A DNA stretch of 26,893 nucleotides. It comes from DATBMY01 sp036554605 (GTDB lineage Bacteria; Acidobacteriota; Blastocatellia; UBA7656). The notes below the pieces were generated by a model. The model did not search any database. It was not told where the DNA came from and saw only the letters and a program-made list of their open reading frames with translations. The stretch's first letter is position 1. Each line of letters starts with the position of its first letter. Positions 9,064 through 17,277 of this stretch are shown here, piece by piece. Both the position numbers and the translations under genes were made by a program. The stretch lies in the NCBI GenBank assembly GCA_036554605.1, contig DATBMY010000359.1:1-26893 (forward strand). Reading direction: 5' to 3'.

Positions 9064-11385
9064 ATGAAGTCGTTTTTATCGCTCTTTATTCGCGCTGCCG
9101 TCGCAACGGCAATTATCCTGGCCGCGCATCTTGACGCGGGCGCGCTTCAGGCGAGCGGGCCCGCCGCCGTGCGCGTCGAAGGCGTCGTCACCGATCAGAC
9201 GAGCGCGCCGATCGTGGGCGCCGAGGTGACGCTGCTTGACGGCGCGACGAACCCGACGCGAAAGACCGACGACGAAGGGCGCTTCTCCTTCGAGGACGTC
9301 ACGGCGCAGCGCGGCAAGCTTACCGTCAAGGCCAGAGGCTTTTCAGAGGCCGAGCGCGAATGGACGGCCACGAACGGTGATGCATTGCAACTGACTGTCG
9401 TGCTCGCGCCGTTGCCGTTTTCGGAACAGGTCACGGTGACCGCCGCGCGCACCGAAACTCGCCTCGGCGAGACGGCCGCGAGCGTTCAGGTGCTGTCGGC
9501 CGAAGATATTACGACGACTGCCGCGCTTACGCTCGACGACGCGCTAAGGCAGGTGCCGGGCTTCAGCCTCTTTCGTCGCTCGGGCAGCCGCACCGCTAAC
9601 CCGACGACGCAGGGCGTCTCGCTTCGCGGAGTCGGGGCGAGCGGAGCAAGCCGCGCCGTGGTGCTTGTCGACGGGATACCAATAAACGATCCGTTCGGCG
9701 GCTGGGTCTACTGGGGCCGCGCGCCGCGCCAGGCAATCGGCCAGATCGAAGTCGTGCGCGGCGGCGCTTCGCATCTATACGGGACCGATGCGCTCGGCGG
9801 CGTCATCAGCATCATTCCGCGCGCTCCTCGCGATTCGGTAGTGGCCGTCGAAGCTTCGTACGGAAACCAGGACACGCGCGATTTTTCAATGTTCTACTCG
9901 GGACGCACGCGCGGATGGGGCATGCAGCTCGCCGGGGAGCTCTTTAACACCGACGGCTATATTCTCGTTGACGAGGACGCGCGCGGCCTGGCCGACACGC
10001 GCGCGGGCGCAAGTTTTGGAAGCGCGGAGATGACGATAGACCGGATGATCTCCGAAAGCGACCGCGTATTCGGCCGCTTCTCAATCTTCAGCGAATCTCG
10101 CGAAAACGGGACGCCCCTTCAGACGAACAACACCTACATAAGACAGTTTGCGACGGGCGCGGACCTGTCATCCGAGCGTGCCGGGTCGCTATCGCTCAGG
10201 GCTTACCTGGGCGCGCAGGTTTTCAACCAGGACTTTTCGGCCGTCGCCCCTGACCGCAATTCCGAATCGCTCACGCGCAGCCAGCGCGTCCCCGCTCAGC
10301 AAACCGGCCTGACTTCGCAGTGGTCGCGCCCCTTCGGGTCGAACCACACGGTCGTCGCGGGGTTTGACGCCCGCGAAGTGCGCGGCGCAAGCGACGAGCT
10401 AGTATTCATCGCGGGCCGCCTTTCATCCGCGGTCGGAGCGGGCGGGCGCGAGCGAACCTTCGGGGTTTTCGGACAGGATATCATTCGCATCACGCCGCGA
10501 TGGATAGCGACCGTAAGCGCGCGCGCAGACCGCTGGCGCAATTACCGCGCGCATTCGACCACGCAACCGCTCGCCGCGCCCGGGCCCGCGAACGTCGTGA
10601 GGTTCGATGACCGAACGGAGACCGCTTTCAGCCCGCGCGCCTCGCTGCTCTACAGGTTGAGCGATAACGTATCGCTATCGGTAGCGGGCTATCGCGCATT
10701 CCGGGCGCCGACCCTGAACGAGCTTTACCGGGCGTTCCGCGTGGGCAACGTGCTTACGCTTGCGAACGCCGACCTGAAGGCCGAGCGGCTGACGGGAGGC
10801 GAGGCGGCCGCAAGCGTCGCGGCGTTACGGCGGCTTACGGTGAGAGGTACTTTTTTCTGGACCGAGATAACACGCCCCGTCGCGAACGTGACCGTGAACT
10901 TTACGCCGGAGCTTATTACGCGCCGGCGGCAGAACCTCGGGCGCACCCGCTCGCGCGGCCTTGAGCTTGAAGGTGAGGCGCGCATAACGGATACGGTCTA
11001 TGTATCGAGCGGCTATCAATTCGTTGACGCGACCGTTTTGCGCTTTCCGGCAAACACCACGCTTGAAGGATTGCTGATCCCGCAGGTGCCGCGACACCAG
11101 CTCACTTTTCAAGCGCGGTATGTGAACCCCTCTCGCATCACCGTGGCGTTTCAAGGGCGCGCGGTCGGCGAGCAGTTCGATGATGATCAGAACCGTTTTG
11201 GGCTGGATCGTTACTTTACGCTCGACGCATTTGTCTCGCGCCCCATAACCCGCTGGGCCGATCTGTTTGCCGCGTTCGAGAATCTATTCGACCAGGAGTA
11301 CGACATCGGGCGCACGCCGCTGAGGACGCTCGGGCCGCCGCTGCTTGCCCGCTTCGGCGTGCGATTGCATCTAGGCGCGCGATAG
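9064..11385 (+). CDS. TonB-dependent outer-membrane receptor with carboxypeptidase-regulatory N-domain
   Basis: 773 residues with a signal peptide (about 1-30). Residues 36-115 form a carboxypeptidase-regulatory-like beta domain (VRVEGVVTDQTSAPIVGAEV...DDEGRFSFEDV). EQVTVTAAR (121-129) is TonB-box-like. The plug covers about 135-255 (TLDDALRQVPGFSL, GVSLRGVGASGASRAVVLVD, EVVRGGASHLYGTDALGGVI). A 22-strand-type barrel follows, with LRTLGPPLLARFGVRLHLGAR at the end; the last residue is not aromatic as it often is in barrels. Overall it looks most like BtuB-type and catecholate-type receptors. The ligand is unknown. Its place behind two quinoprotein genes allows PQQ or the oxidised substrate as cargo. 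AGAGG six bases before ATG 9064 supports the start. Confidence 0.93.
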   Translation: MKSFLSLFIRAAVATAIILAAHLDAGALQASGPAAVRVEGVVTDQTSAPIVGAEVTLLDGATNPTRKTDDEGRFSFEDVTAQRGKLTVKARGFSEAEREWTATNGDALQLTVVLAPLPFSEQVTVTAARTETRLGETAASVQVLSAEDITTTAALTLDDALRQVPGFSLFRRSGSRTANPTTQGVSLRGVGASGASRAVVLVDGIPINDPFGGWVYWGRAPRQAIGQIEVVRGGASHLYGTDALGGVISIIPRAPRDSVVAVEASYGNQDTRDFSMFYSGRTRGWGMQLAGELFNTDGYILVDEDARGLADTRAGASFGSAEMTIDRMISESDRVFGRFSIFSESRENGTPLQTNNTYIRQFATGADLSSERAGSLSLRAYLGAQVFNQDFSAVAPDRNSESLTRSQRVPAQQTGLTSQWSRPFGSNHTVVAGFDAREVRGASDELVFIAGRLSSAVGAGGRERTFGVFGQDIIRITPRWIATVSARADRWRNYRAHSTTQPLAAPGPANVVRFDDRTETAFSPRASLLYRLSDNVSLSVAGYRAFRAPTLNELYRAFRVGNVLTLANADLKAERLTGGEAAASVAALRRLTVRGTFFWTEITRPVANVTVNFTPELITRRRQNLGRTRSRGLELEGEARITDTVYVSSGYQFVDATVLRFPANTTLEGLLIPQVPRHQLTFQARYVNPSRITVAFQGRAVGEQFDDDQNRFGLDRYFTLDAFVSRPITRWADLFAAFENLFDQEYDIGRTPLRTLGPPLLARFGVRLHLGAR

Positions 11386-11401
11386 CGCCAGAGGTATGCT
11401 T

Positions 11402-13480
11402 ATGCGAAAAAATGGCCGCTTGCTGCTGTCGGCTTTTCTCATGTTCTCTCTCTCTTTTGCGAATGTCGTTTCCGCACCGGCGCAACAAGGGCCGCCGTTC
11501 GAGCCGCTGGTGACGAGGCTGCGCGAGACTCTTAAGCTTGACGACGCGCAGGCGACCGCGCTCAGGCAAATACTCGTAAAGCGCGCAACCGATATAGCCG
11601 CACTTCGCCGCCGCGCCGAGGCCGCGCCCTTTTCGCCCGAGCTTCAACAGGAAAACCTTCGATTGCAGCAAGCCGTCCGCGAAGAGCTCTCAGCTCTCTT
11701 AAGCGAGGAGCAAAGACCGCTGCTCGCACCCATAGCGCAGATAGTCCCCGTGCCCATAGCGCCGCCCTTCATCCTTATAAACATTCCGCCGCGGGCAAAA
11801 GCTACGGGCGCGGCGCCGCTGGCGCGCGCCGAGCGATTGATCCCCGCCGTCGCGCTCGGGCCGAAGTCGCGCGCGCAGCTAAACGACGAGCAGAAGGCGC
11901 TGCACCTGCTCAATCGAATAACTTATGGCCCGCGCCCCGGAGACCTTGATCGCGTGCGCCGAATGGGAGTGGATAAGTTTCTTGACGAGCAGCTCGGTTT
12001 CGAGAGCCTCGACGAGTGGGCGCTTGAAGAGCGGCTCGGCGCGCTGCCGACCCTCAGGATGACGCCCGCCGAGCTTTATCAATTCTATCCTCCGCCACAG
12101 GCGGCCGAGCAGCGCGCTGCCGATCGGAACGCCCCGCCTATATTCGGCCGCCCGCCTCAGATACTCGGCGAGCTTAACCAGCAGAAGCTCGTCCGGGCCG
12201 TTTCGGCCAGCCGCCAGCTCTACGAAGTAATGGTCGATTTCTGGTTCAATCACTTCAACGTCTTCGCGCTCAAGGACGCGGGCACATGGATGGTGACCGC
12301 ATACGAGCGCGACCATCTTCGCCCGCACGCGATGGGCAAGTTTCGCGACCTGCTCGGTTCGGTGGCCGCGAGCCCGGCCATGCTCGTCTATCTGGACAAC
12401 TGGCTTTCCGCGGCGCCGGAATCCGCGCGCCCGCGCCCGCCGGCACTGCGACGCCCGGCGGGTCAACAGCCGTCGCGAGCGCAGCCTGCCACGGAAATGG
12501 CTCCGGGGGCCAGTTCCATGGCGATGCCCGCGGACCGGCCGCAAAGGCCCGCGCCCGCCCAGCAGCGCCGTCCCGGCATAAACGAGAACTACGCGCGCGA
12601 GCTTATGGAATTGCACACGCTCGGCGTCGACGGCGGCTACACGCAAAGGGACGTGCAGGAAGTCGCGCGCGCTTTTACCGGCTGGACCGTTGATCGTCCG
12701 TTTCAGGGCGGGGGCTTTATCTTTCGCCCCTGGATGCACGACAACGGCGCCAAGACCGTGCTTGGCGTAGCCATCCCGGCGGGCGGCGGATTGAGCGACG
12801 GATTGCGCGTTATCGATATTCTTTCGCGACACCCTTCGACGGCGCGCTTCATCTCTAAAAAGCTCTGCCAGCGATTCGTATCCGACTCGCCGCCCGCAAG
12901 GCTTATAGAGCGCGCGGCGCAGGTGTTTTTGAAGTCGGACGGCGACATCCGCGAAGTGCTCAAAGCGATACTCACCGCGCCCGAGTTTTATTCGCCCGCG
13001 GTATTTCGAGCAAAGGTGAAGTCTCCGCTTGAGCTTGCCGCATCAGCCATACGCGCTATCGATGGCGATACGAACGGCGCGCCGCCGCTGCACGAATTCG
13101 TGAGGCGCATGGGGCAGCCACTTTACCAGAGCCAGGCGCCGACCGGATATGGAGAGCGCTCCGAGCAGTGGATGAACACGGGCGTATTTCTCAACAGGAT
13201 TAATTTCGCTACGGCGCTCGCCGAAAATCGTATAGGCGGCACCGAGTACGAGCCGGAAGTGTTGATCGCGCCGGAGGACGCGACCGGCGAGGCGATGATC
13301 AATCAGCTTGCCGCGCTCATCATTCACACGGAGCTTGCGCCGGAAAGCCGCCGCGCGGTGCTGGCGGGAACGAATGGACCCGTGACGGCCCAGGTCAAGA
13401 CGGGCGATCCAAACGCCCGGCGACGCATAATGCAAGCGGTCGGATTGCTACTGGGCACACCCGAATTCCAGCGCAGATGA
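11402..13480 (+). CDS. DUF1800 family secreted protein with Spy-like N-terminal region
   Basis: 692 residues. GAGG lies seven bases before ATG 11402, while the ATG at 11396 is only one base from it. A signal peptide is followed by residues 34-110, a charged helical stretch (RETLKLDDAQATALRQIL ... ALLSEEQRPLLAPI) with the spacing of LTxxQ/Spy-CpxP periplasmic chaperone repeats. From about 160 the DUF1800 domain begins: HLLNRITYGPRPGDLDRV, VDFWFNHFNVF (278-288), NENYARELMELHTLGVDGGY (394-413), ARAFTGW. A Pro/Ala/Arg-rich insert of about 52 residues (338-390) splits the domain just before NENYARELMELHTLG. DUF1800 proteins are common in Acidobacteria and Planctomycetes and usually sit beside a DUF1501 gene; none is here. 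The molecular function of the family is not established. It lies 16 bases after the receptor, so probably the same transcript. Confidence 0.92.
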   Translation: MRKNGRLLLSAFLMFSLSFANVVSAPAQQGPPFEPLVTRLRETLKLDDAQATALRQILVKRATDIAALRRRAEAAPFSPELQQENLRLQQAVREELSALLSEEQRPLLAPIAQIVPVPIAPPFILINIPPRAKATGAAPLARAERLIPAVALGPKSRAQLNDEQKALHLLNRITYGPRPGDLDRVRRMGVDKFLDEQLGFESLDEWALEERLGALPTLRMTPAELYQFYPPPQAAEQRAADRNAPPIFGRPPQILGELNQQKLVRAVSASRQLYEVMVDFWFNHFNVFALKDAGTWMVTAYERDHLRPHAMGKFRDLLGSVAASPAMLVYLDNWLSAAPESARPRPPALRRPAGQQPSRAQPATEMAPGASSMAMPADRPQRPAPAQQRRPGINENYARELMELHTLGVDGGYTQRDVQEVARAFTGWTVDRPFQGGGFIFRPWMHDNGAKTVLGVAIPAGGGLSDGLRVIDILSRHPSTARFISKKLCQRFVSDSPPARLIERAAQVFLKSDGDIREVLKAILTAPEFYSPAVFRAKVKSPLELAASAIRAIDGDTNGAPPLHEFVRRMGQPLYQSQAPTGYGERSEQWMNTGVFLNRINFATALAENRIGGTEYEPEVLIAPEDATGEAMINQLAALIIHTELAPESRRAVLAGTNGPVTAQVKTGDPNARRRIMQAVGLLLGTPEFQRR

Positions 13481-13481
13481 G

Positions 13482-13604
13482 TCAGGGGTCAGGGGTCGGG
13501 GGCCAGGGATCAGGGTTTGCTGAATTTCAAATATGCTACTTCAAGGTTCAAATGCTATTTAACAAACAGTCCCTGACCCCCGACCCCTGACCTCCGACCC
13601 CTAG
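13482..13604. repeat. Inverted arrays of a G-rich heptanucleotide in a convergent gap
   Basis: Left array 13482-13515 holds five tandem heptads close to TCAGGGG (TCAGGGG, TCAGGGG, TCGGGGG, CCAGGGA, TCAGGG+T). The right array, read on the minus strand from 13604 to 13570, holds five more (CTAGGGG, TCGGAGG, TCAGGGG, TCGGGGG, TCAGGGA). Bases 13491-13509 pair with 13570-13588 with one mismatch over 19 bases, around a 60-base AT-richer loop. Each array begins at the stop of its gene: one base after the DUF1800 TGA, and overlapping the nuclease TAG (13601-13603). Each also has four or more G runs with short spacers on the coding-sense strand, so both a long hairpin and G-quadruplexes are possible. 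It may act as a two-way terminator. Confidence 0.85.
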
Positions 13605-14794
13605 CTCATCACGTTCTCCAGAGCCGCCCGTATATCTTTCGGGCCGAGCGCGGATTTGAATAAGAGAAGATTCGCGGGAAGGTCGGCCGGCGAGTCGCGG
13701 CTGCCCAGAAGCTCTTCCGATGCCGCGAGCAGAAAATTATTCATCCGAGCGTGCTCGAACTGCTTCAAACGGTCGGCAAGATACTTTGGCGTCCAGAATC
13801 CAAGCACCTCAAGAAAGACGCGGCGGCCCGACTCGTGGCTGAAAACGAAATCGGGTATGAATACGCTCCCCGCCAGATCGATCACTTCCCTGCTTCGCTC
13901 CATCCTCCACGCGCTCGCTCCATCCTCCCAGCGCGAGGCGAGCTTCTCGACGAAAGGATTCTCATAGCGGGGCTCGCTCTCGAAACTAGAGCGCAGCTTT
14001 TTTTGATCGCTCGCCAGCTCGAAAAAGGCAGGCCCGCGCCCCTTCATATCGATCTCCGCCCTCAGACTCCAGTTGCGACACGCGAGCAGCGCTGGCAAAA
14101 AGACGGCCATCTGCACGCCATACTTTTGCGAGCGGTGAAAGATCGAAACCGGGCCGCTGAGGCGCACCTCGTAGCCGGACGATTGACTCCCTCGTATCGT
14201 GTGAATCAGCCGGTAGTATTTTATCGCGTCGAAGAGTTGCCGGTATGACGCGGCCGCCTGCGGCTCGACTCGTATGCGCATCTCGACCGAGCGGTACAGC
14301 AGCGCCTGGGCCTGCGCCAGGTTATAGCGGTCAATCAACTCCTTTGCGACCAGATCCTCGAACGCGACGAGCTTCTGATTCTCGGGCAGGTCGCCGTACA
14401 GGTGGGCCGTCACGTCATTTATCGCGCACCCCATATCGGTCGCCACCTCGCTTATCACCTCATCGCGCGCTTCGCCCGTCGCGGGGTGACGGAGTCGCGC
14501 TTTCATAAAAAGCGCCCGGCGAAGCTCCGACGGCTCCACGGGAACGGCCGTCTCGAACACGGAGCGGTCCGTAAGCAGCTTTATAAAGCCGCGCAGAATC
14601 TTGTAATCGGTCCCCGCGCCGACGTACTGGTCAAGCTCCTCATCAAGCTCGGCGCGTGGCCGCCCCTGGTGATCGCGAAAGATCGCTATGAGGTCGTCGG
14701 CCACGCGCAAGTATTTGGCGTCGCTTGTCTCTATATGCTTGGGGGCGACCATCTGGCCCCGCTTGAAACTAAGCGCAAGATCACCTGTGAGCAT
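13601..14794 (-). CDS. DUF790 nuclease, Bax1-like partner of XPB
   Basis: 397 residues. MLTGDLALSFKRGQMVAPKHI is the usual DUF790 beginning, and YNLAQAQALLYR (157-168), RLSGPVSIFHRSQKYG (211-226) and IPDFVFSHESGRRVFLEVLG (313-332) followed by FWTPKYL are family hallmarks. In archaea this family is Bax1, a structure-specific DNA endonuclease that binds the XPB helicase and cuts beside damage in nucleotide excision repair. The PDF...FLEVLGFWT region is the likely metal-dependent nuclease core; I do not assign individual catalytic residues. It starts 15 bases after the helicase stop without a clear Shine-Dalgarno, which suggests translational coupling. Length and motifs look intact. Cytoplasmic. 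No defence genes surround the pair, so repair is the best reading. Confidence 0.9.
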   Translation of the reverse strand: MLTGDLALSFKRGQMVAPKHIETSDAKYLRVADDLIAIFRDHQGRPRAELDEELDQYVGAGTDYKILRGFIKLLTDRSVFETAVPVEPSELRRALFMKARLRHPATGEARDEVISEVATDMGCAINDVTAHLYGDLPENQKLVAFEDLVAKELIDRYNLAQAQALLYRSVEMRIRVEPQAAASYRQLFDAIKYYRLIHTIRGSQSSGYEVRLSGPVSIFHRSQKYGVQMAVFLPALLACRNWSLRAEIDMKGRGPAFFELASDQKKLRSSFESEPRYENPFVEKLASRWEDGASAWRMERSREVIDLAGSVFIPDFVFSHESGRRVFLEVLGFWTPKYLADRLKQFEHARMNNFLLAASEELLGSRDSPADLPANLLLFKSALGPKDIRAALENVMS

Positions 14795-14806
14795 TTGAGG
14801 TTAGAT

Positions 14807-14828
14807 ATATCAATTCTGAAATTTGAAG
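14807..14828. repeat. Degenerate copy of the AT-rich dyad repeat
   Basis: Read on the minus strand, TTCAAATTTCAGAATTGAT and flanks match the central part of the dyad at about 16 of 21 positions. It lies across the end of the helicase gene and supplies its last codons (F-K-F-Q-N-stop), in the same setting as the clear copies: between two close same-strand genes. Its decay makes membership uncertain. Confidence 0.4.
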
Positions 14829-16219
14829 CGAGCGGGCTGAAACTGTCGCGCGCTCGAGCGCCGCTCGCTAATTCTCTCTTCGGCCGTATCGGCGGTGACG
14901 ACTTCGTAAAGCACCGCTTCCTTGCCGGGCTGCTTGCGCAGTATGCGGCCGAGCCGCTGTATGTGCTCGCGAGTCGAGCCCGACCCGGAAAGCACCACGG
15001 CGACGGACGCGGCGGGGATGTTGACGCCTTCGTTTAGAACTTTCGACGTGGCAAGCGCCAGCACGTCGCCGCGGTTAAAGGCTTCGAGCCATTCGCGCCG
15101 CTCTTTGATCGCCGTCTCGTGCGTGATTGCCGGTATGAGGAACTGCTCCGAGATTTTATAGACCATTTCGTTTTCGGCGGTGAATATCAGGACGCGCTCT
15201 TTGCTATGTCGCTCAAGAAGTCGCGCAAGCACCCTCAACTTCGCGTCCGTGCCGAGCGCTATGCGCTTCGATTCCCGGTAGGCCATCATCGCGCGGCGGC
15301 CCGACTCGCTGCGGGCGCTCGCCGAGATGAACCTCTGCCAGCCGTCGAGCGAGGCGAGCGTGATCGACTGCTCGTCGAGAAATTTTCTAAAGACGGCGCG
15401 CGCCGATTCATAGGCGACGCGCTCCTCGGCGCTCAGGCGGACCTGTATGCGGCTCACGGAATAGTCGGCCAGGTAGTCGCCCGCAAGGTCCTGCGCCTCG
15501 CGGCGATAGACTACCGGGCCTATCAGCTCTTCGAGCAATTCGTCGCCGCCGTCGCTGCGCTCGGGCGTGGCCGTCAGCCCGAGCCTGAAGGGCGCGATGC
15601 TCATATCGGCGGCGTAGCGATAGACGCTGCCCGGCAGATGATGGCATTCGTCGAAGATCAATAGCCCGAAGCGATTCCCCATGCGCTCCATAAAGCGGAA
15701 GGCCGAGGCATAGGTGGATACGGTGATCGCGCCGACCTCGAAGTAGCCTCCCCCTATGAGCCCTATCTCGGCCTGAAAGCTGCCTAGCAGGAGGTCGTAC
15801 CACTGGTTCATCAGGTCGAGCGTAGGGACGACGACCAGCGTCGAGCGGCCCGTCGCTTCGATGGCCATCTGAGCGACGTGGCTCTTGCCCGCGCCCGTGG
15901 GCAGTATGATCACTCCGCGACGCCCTGAAGTGCGCCATTGATCAATGGCTTCGCGCTGGTATGGGCGGGGCTCGATTTCTATCTGCGGGCGGAATTCGAA
16001 TTCGAAGTAATCGCGCGCGGCATCTTTGAAATCCATCTTGCGGCGGGTCAGGTCTGTAACGACCCTTCGATAAGCGCACGCCGGGGCGCGCCACCGCTTG
16101 ACGCGCTCGTCCCATCGAAGCGCGGCCGAAAGCTCAATCGAGCGGTCTGCTCCGTCGACTACGAGCGTACCGGAATCGAATCTAAGCTGTATTTGAGTCT
16201 CCTCGCCCTTCACGCCCAT
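14810..16219 (-). CDS. XPB/Rad25-family superfamily 2 DNA helicase
   Basis: 469 residues. An N-terminal damage-recognition-like region (1-80) is followed by EPRPYQREAIDQW (Q-motif region), Walker A PTGAGKS (107-113), DECHH (190-194), motif III LTATP (215-219), a thumb-like insert (about 248-320), and the second RecA domain with FTAENE, TSKVLNEGVNIP and motif VI QRLGRILRK (421-429). The order is that of archaeal and bacterial XPB. The RED motif that follows motif III in XPB proteins here reads R221-S222-D223. In the archaeal system XPB opens DNA at lesions for Bax1, and the Bax1-like gene is 15 bases downstream. The C-terminal FKFQN is encoded by sequence resembling the AT-rich repeat. No convincing Shine-Dalgarno precedes ATG 16219. 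Confidence 0.92.
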   Translation of the reverse strand: MGVKGEETQIQLRFDSGTLVVDGADRSIELSAALRWDERVKRWRAPACAYRRVVTDLTRRKMDFKDAARDYFEFEFRPQIEIEPRPYQREAIDQWRTSGRRGVIILPTGAGKSHVAQMAIEATGRSTLVVVPTLDLMNQWYDLLLGSFQAEIGLIGGGYFEVGAITVSTYASAFRFMERMGNRFGLLIFDECHHLPGSVYRYAADMSIAPFRLGLTATPERSDGGDELLEELIGPVVYRREAQDLAGDYLADYSVSRIQVRLSAEERVAYESARAVFRKFLDEQSITLASLDGWQRFISASARSESGRRAMMAYRESKRIALGTDAKLRVLARLLERHSKERVLIFTAENEMVYKISEQFLIPAITHETAIKERREWLEAFNRGDVLALATSKVLNEGVNIPAASVAVVLSGSGSTREHIQRLGRILRKQPGKEAVLYEVVTADTAEERISERRSSARQFQPARFKFQN

Positions 16220-16279
16220 TTATTGTATCAGGCGTATCGAGCAATAAGAACGAAGCGAGTAAATAAGGAGGGATGATAG

Positions 16280-16333
16280 TGCTCCGGCGGTCCGCGCCAT
16301 ATTGGCACGGTGCGTCAGGGCGCCGCCGGAGCA
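16280..16333 (-). terminator. GC-rich stem-loop between the rhodanese and XPB genes
   Basis: An 11-bp perfect inverted repeat, TGCTCCGGCGG (16280-16290) with CCGCCGGAGCA (16323-16333), encloses 32 bases that can pair further. It lies about 25 bases past the rhodanese stop and 60 bases before XPB on the same strand. No T-run follows on the minus strand, so it is not a canonical intrinsic terminator. It could end or stabilise the rhodanese mRNA. Confidence 0.5.
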
Positions 16334-16357
16334 ACCTCGATAAAACCGCGGGCTTCT

Positions 16358-16768
16358 CTATTTCGGTTCTAGGGCGCCGCCCGATTGATTCCACGCGTTC
16401 CAGCCGCCCTTGAGCGCCCAGACCTTTTTAAAGCCGTTTGCCAGCAAGGTCTCTCTCGCCTTCAACGAGCCGCCGTCGGTCGAGCACGCGCAATAGAAGA
16501 CGACCTCTTTATCGCGCGGGATTTCGCCGAGTCGCGAGGCGATCTCCGCGGGCGCAATGCGTATGGCGCCTTTGATCTTCGAATTGCTCGAATCATAATC
16601 CGAGCCGCGAACGTCTATGATGACTACCTTCTCGCCTTTAGCAATCTTGGCCTTCAGCTCTTCGACCGTTATGCGGTCTGCTTCCGTCGAGTTGCTGTCG
16701 GCCATCGCCGCCGCGCCGCCAAGCAGTACGATTGCAAAAATAGCCAGCGTGGTTCTTAATCTGATCAC
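16358..16768 (-). CDS. Periplasmic single-domain rhodanese
   Basis: 136 residues, GTG start with GGAGGTG just upstream (strong Shine-Dalgarno). Signal peptide to about residue 23 (LAIFAIVLLGGAAAMA). A single rhodanese domain follows: ITVEELKAKIAKGEKVVIID (33-52), the DVRGSDYD loop, GAIRIAPAEI, and the active-site strand VVFYCACSTDGGS with Cys93 and Cys95. Cys93 is in the persulfide-carrying position of rhodaneses. The CxCxxDGGS loop differs from the common CxxGxR form and has a second cysteine. Closing LKGGWNAWNQSGG is typical. It likely moves sulfane sulfur or handles thiols in the periplasm; the acceptor is unknown. It lies 86 bases downstream of the sigma/anti-sigma/sensor cassette on the same strand. 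Confidence 0.9.
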   Translation of the reverse strand: MIRLRTTLAIFAIVLLGGAAAMADSNSTEADRITVEELKAKIAKGEKVVIIDVRGSDYDSSNSKIKGAIRIAPAEIASRLGEIPRDKEVVFYCACSTDGGSLKARETLLANGFKKVWALKGGWNAWNQSGGALEPK

Positions 16769-16854
16769 AATTCACCTCCAGAGATTTTCATGTTAAATGC
16801 CGTTCAGGACTTTTTGATATACGCCGCGCCGAGCGAGCCGGTTACGAGCCCCGT

Positions 16855-17277
16855 CTATTTTTTCGGCTCGGGACATTTGCAATCTTCTTGAGTGATTATC
16901 GTATCGAAGCGTTGCTGCTGCTCGCCCGTAAGCAGCGCTCGCATTCGAGCGCGGGCCTGCTCGCGCAGCACGTCGTAGCGCGGGCGCACGTCGGCGCAGA
17001 CGGCCTTATACTGCTCGCGCGTCTCATCGAGCACCATGCGCATCTCGGTCGCCTGACCGGGCTCAAGCTTCAGCTCGCGCTTCAAGGCTTCGAAGTATGC
17101 TTCGGTGTCTCGCATCGAAGGCAGAATATACTCGGCCGCGGCTTCGTTCGGCGCGGCCGGCTGGCTCTGAAAGAGGGCATATAATCCGTCGAGCGATGCG
17201 CCCGTCACGCAGCCAAAGGCGAAGACGATCAATAAAACGGCCCATACCTTAAGCGATTGTTTACCCCGCTGGTTCAT
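16855..17277 (-). CDS. Membrane-anchored Spy/CnrX-like periplasmic sensor, no histidines
   Basis: 140 residues from ATG 17277 (GGGAG upstream; the start overlaps the previous stop as ATGA). One N-terminal transmembrane segment or uncleaved signal (about 9-29) precedes a periplasmic helical domain: PSMRDTEAYFEALKRELKLE (53-72), EMRMVLDETREQYKAV, a mid helix and LLTGEQQQRFDTII (115-128), the LTxxQ-type pattern of Spy, CpxP and CnrX. CnrX-type sensors bind metals through histidines; this protein has none at all. Instead it has cysteines at 94, 133 and 135 (EDCKCPEPKK at the C-terminus). It probably detects an envelope signal and passes it to the anti-sigma protein encoded just before it. Thiol chemistry or Cys-bound metal is my inference. 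Confidence 0.8.
   Translation of the reverse strand: MNQRGKQSLKVWAVLLIVFAFGCVTGASLDGLYALFQSQPAAPNEAAAEYILPSMRDTEAYFEALKRELKLEPGQATEMRMVLDETREQYKAVCADVRPRYDVLREQARARMRALLTGEQQQRFDTIITQEDCKCPEPKK

Noticed and set aside
13482..13604. CRISPR-like array
   Set aside because: The repeats are 7 bases, contiguous and inverted between two arms; there are no spacers of even size and no cas genes.
13601..16219. Helicase-nuclease pair as a phage defence system
   Set aside because: The families are the known XPB and Bax1 repair proteins and no defence, integrase or toxin genes are nearby; repair is the simpler reading.
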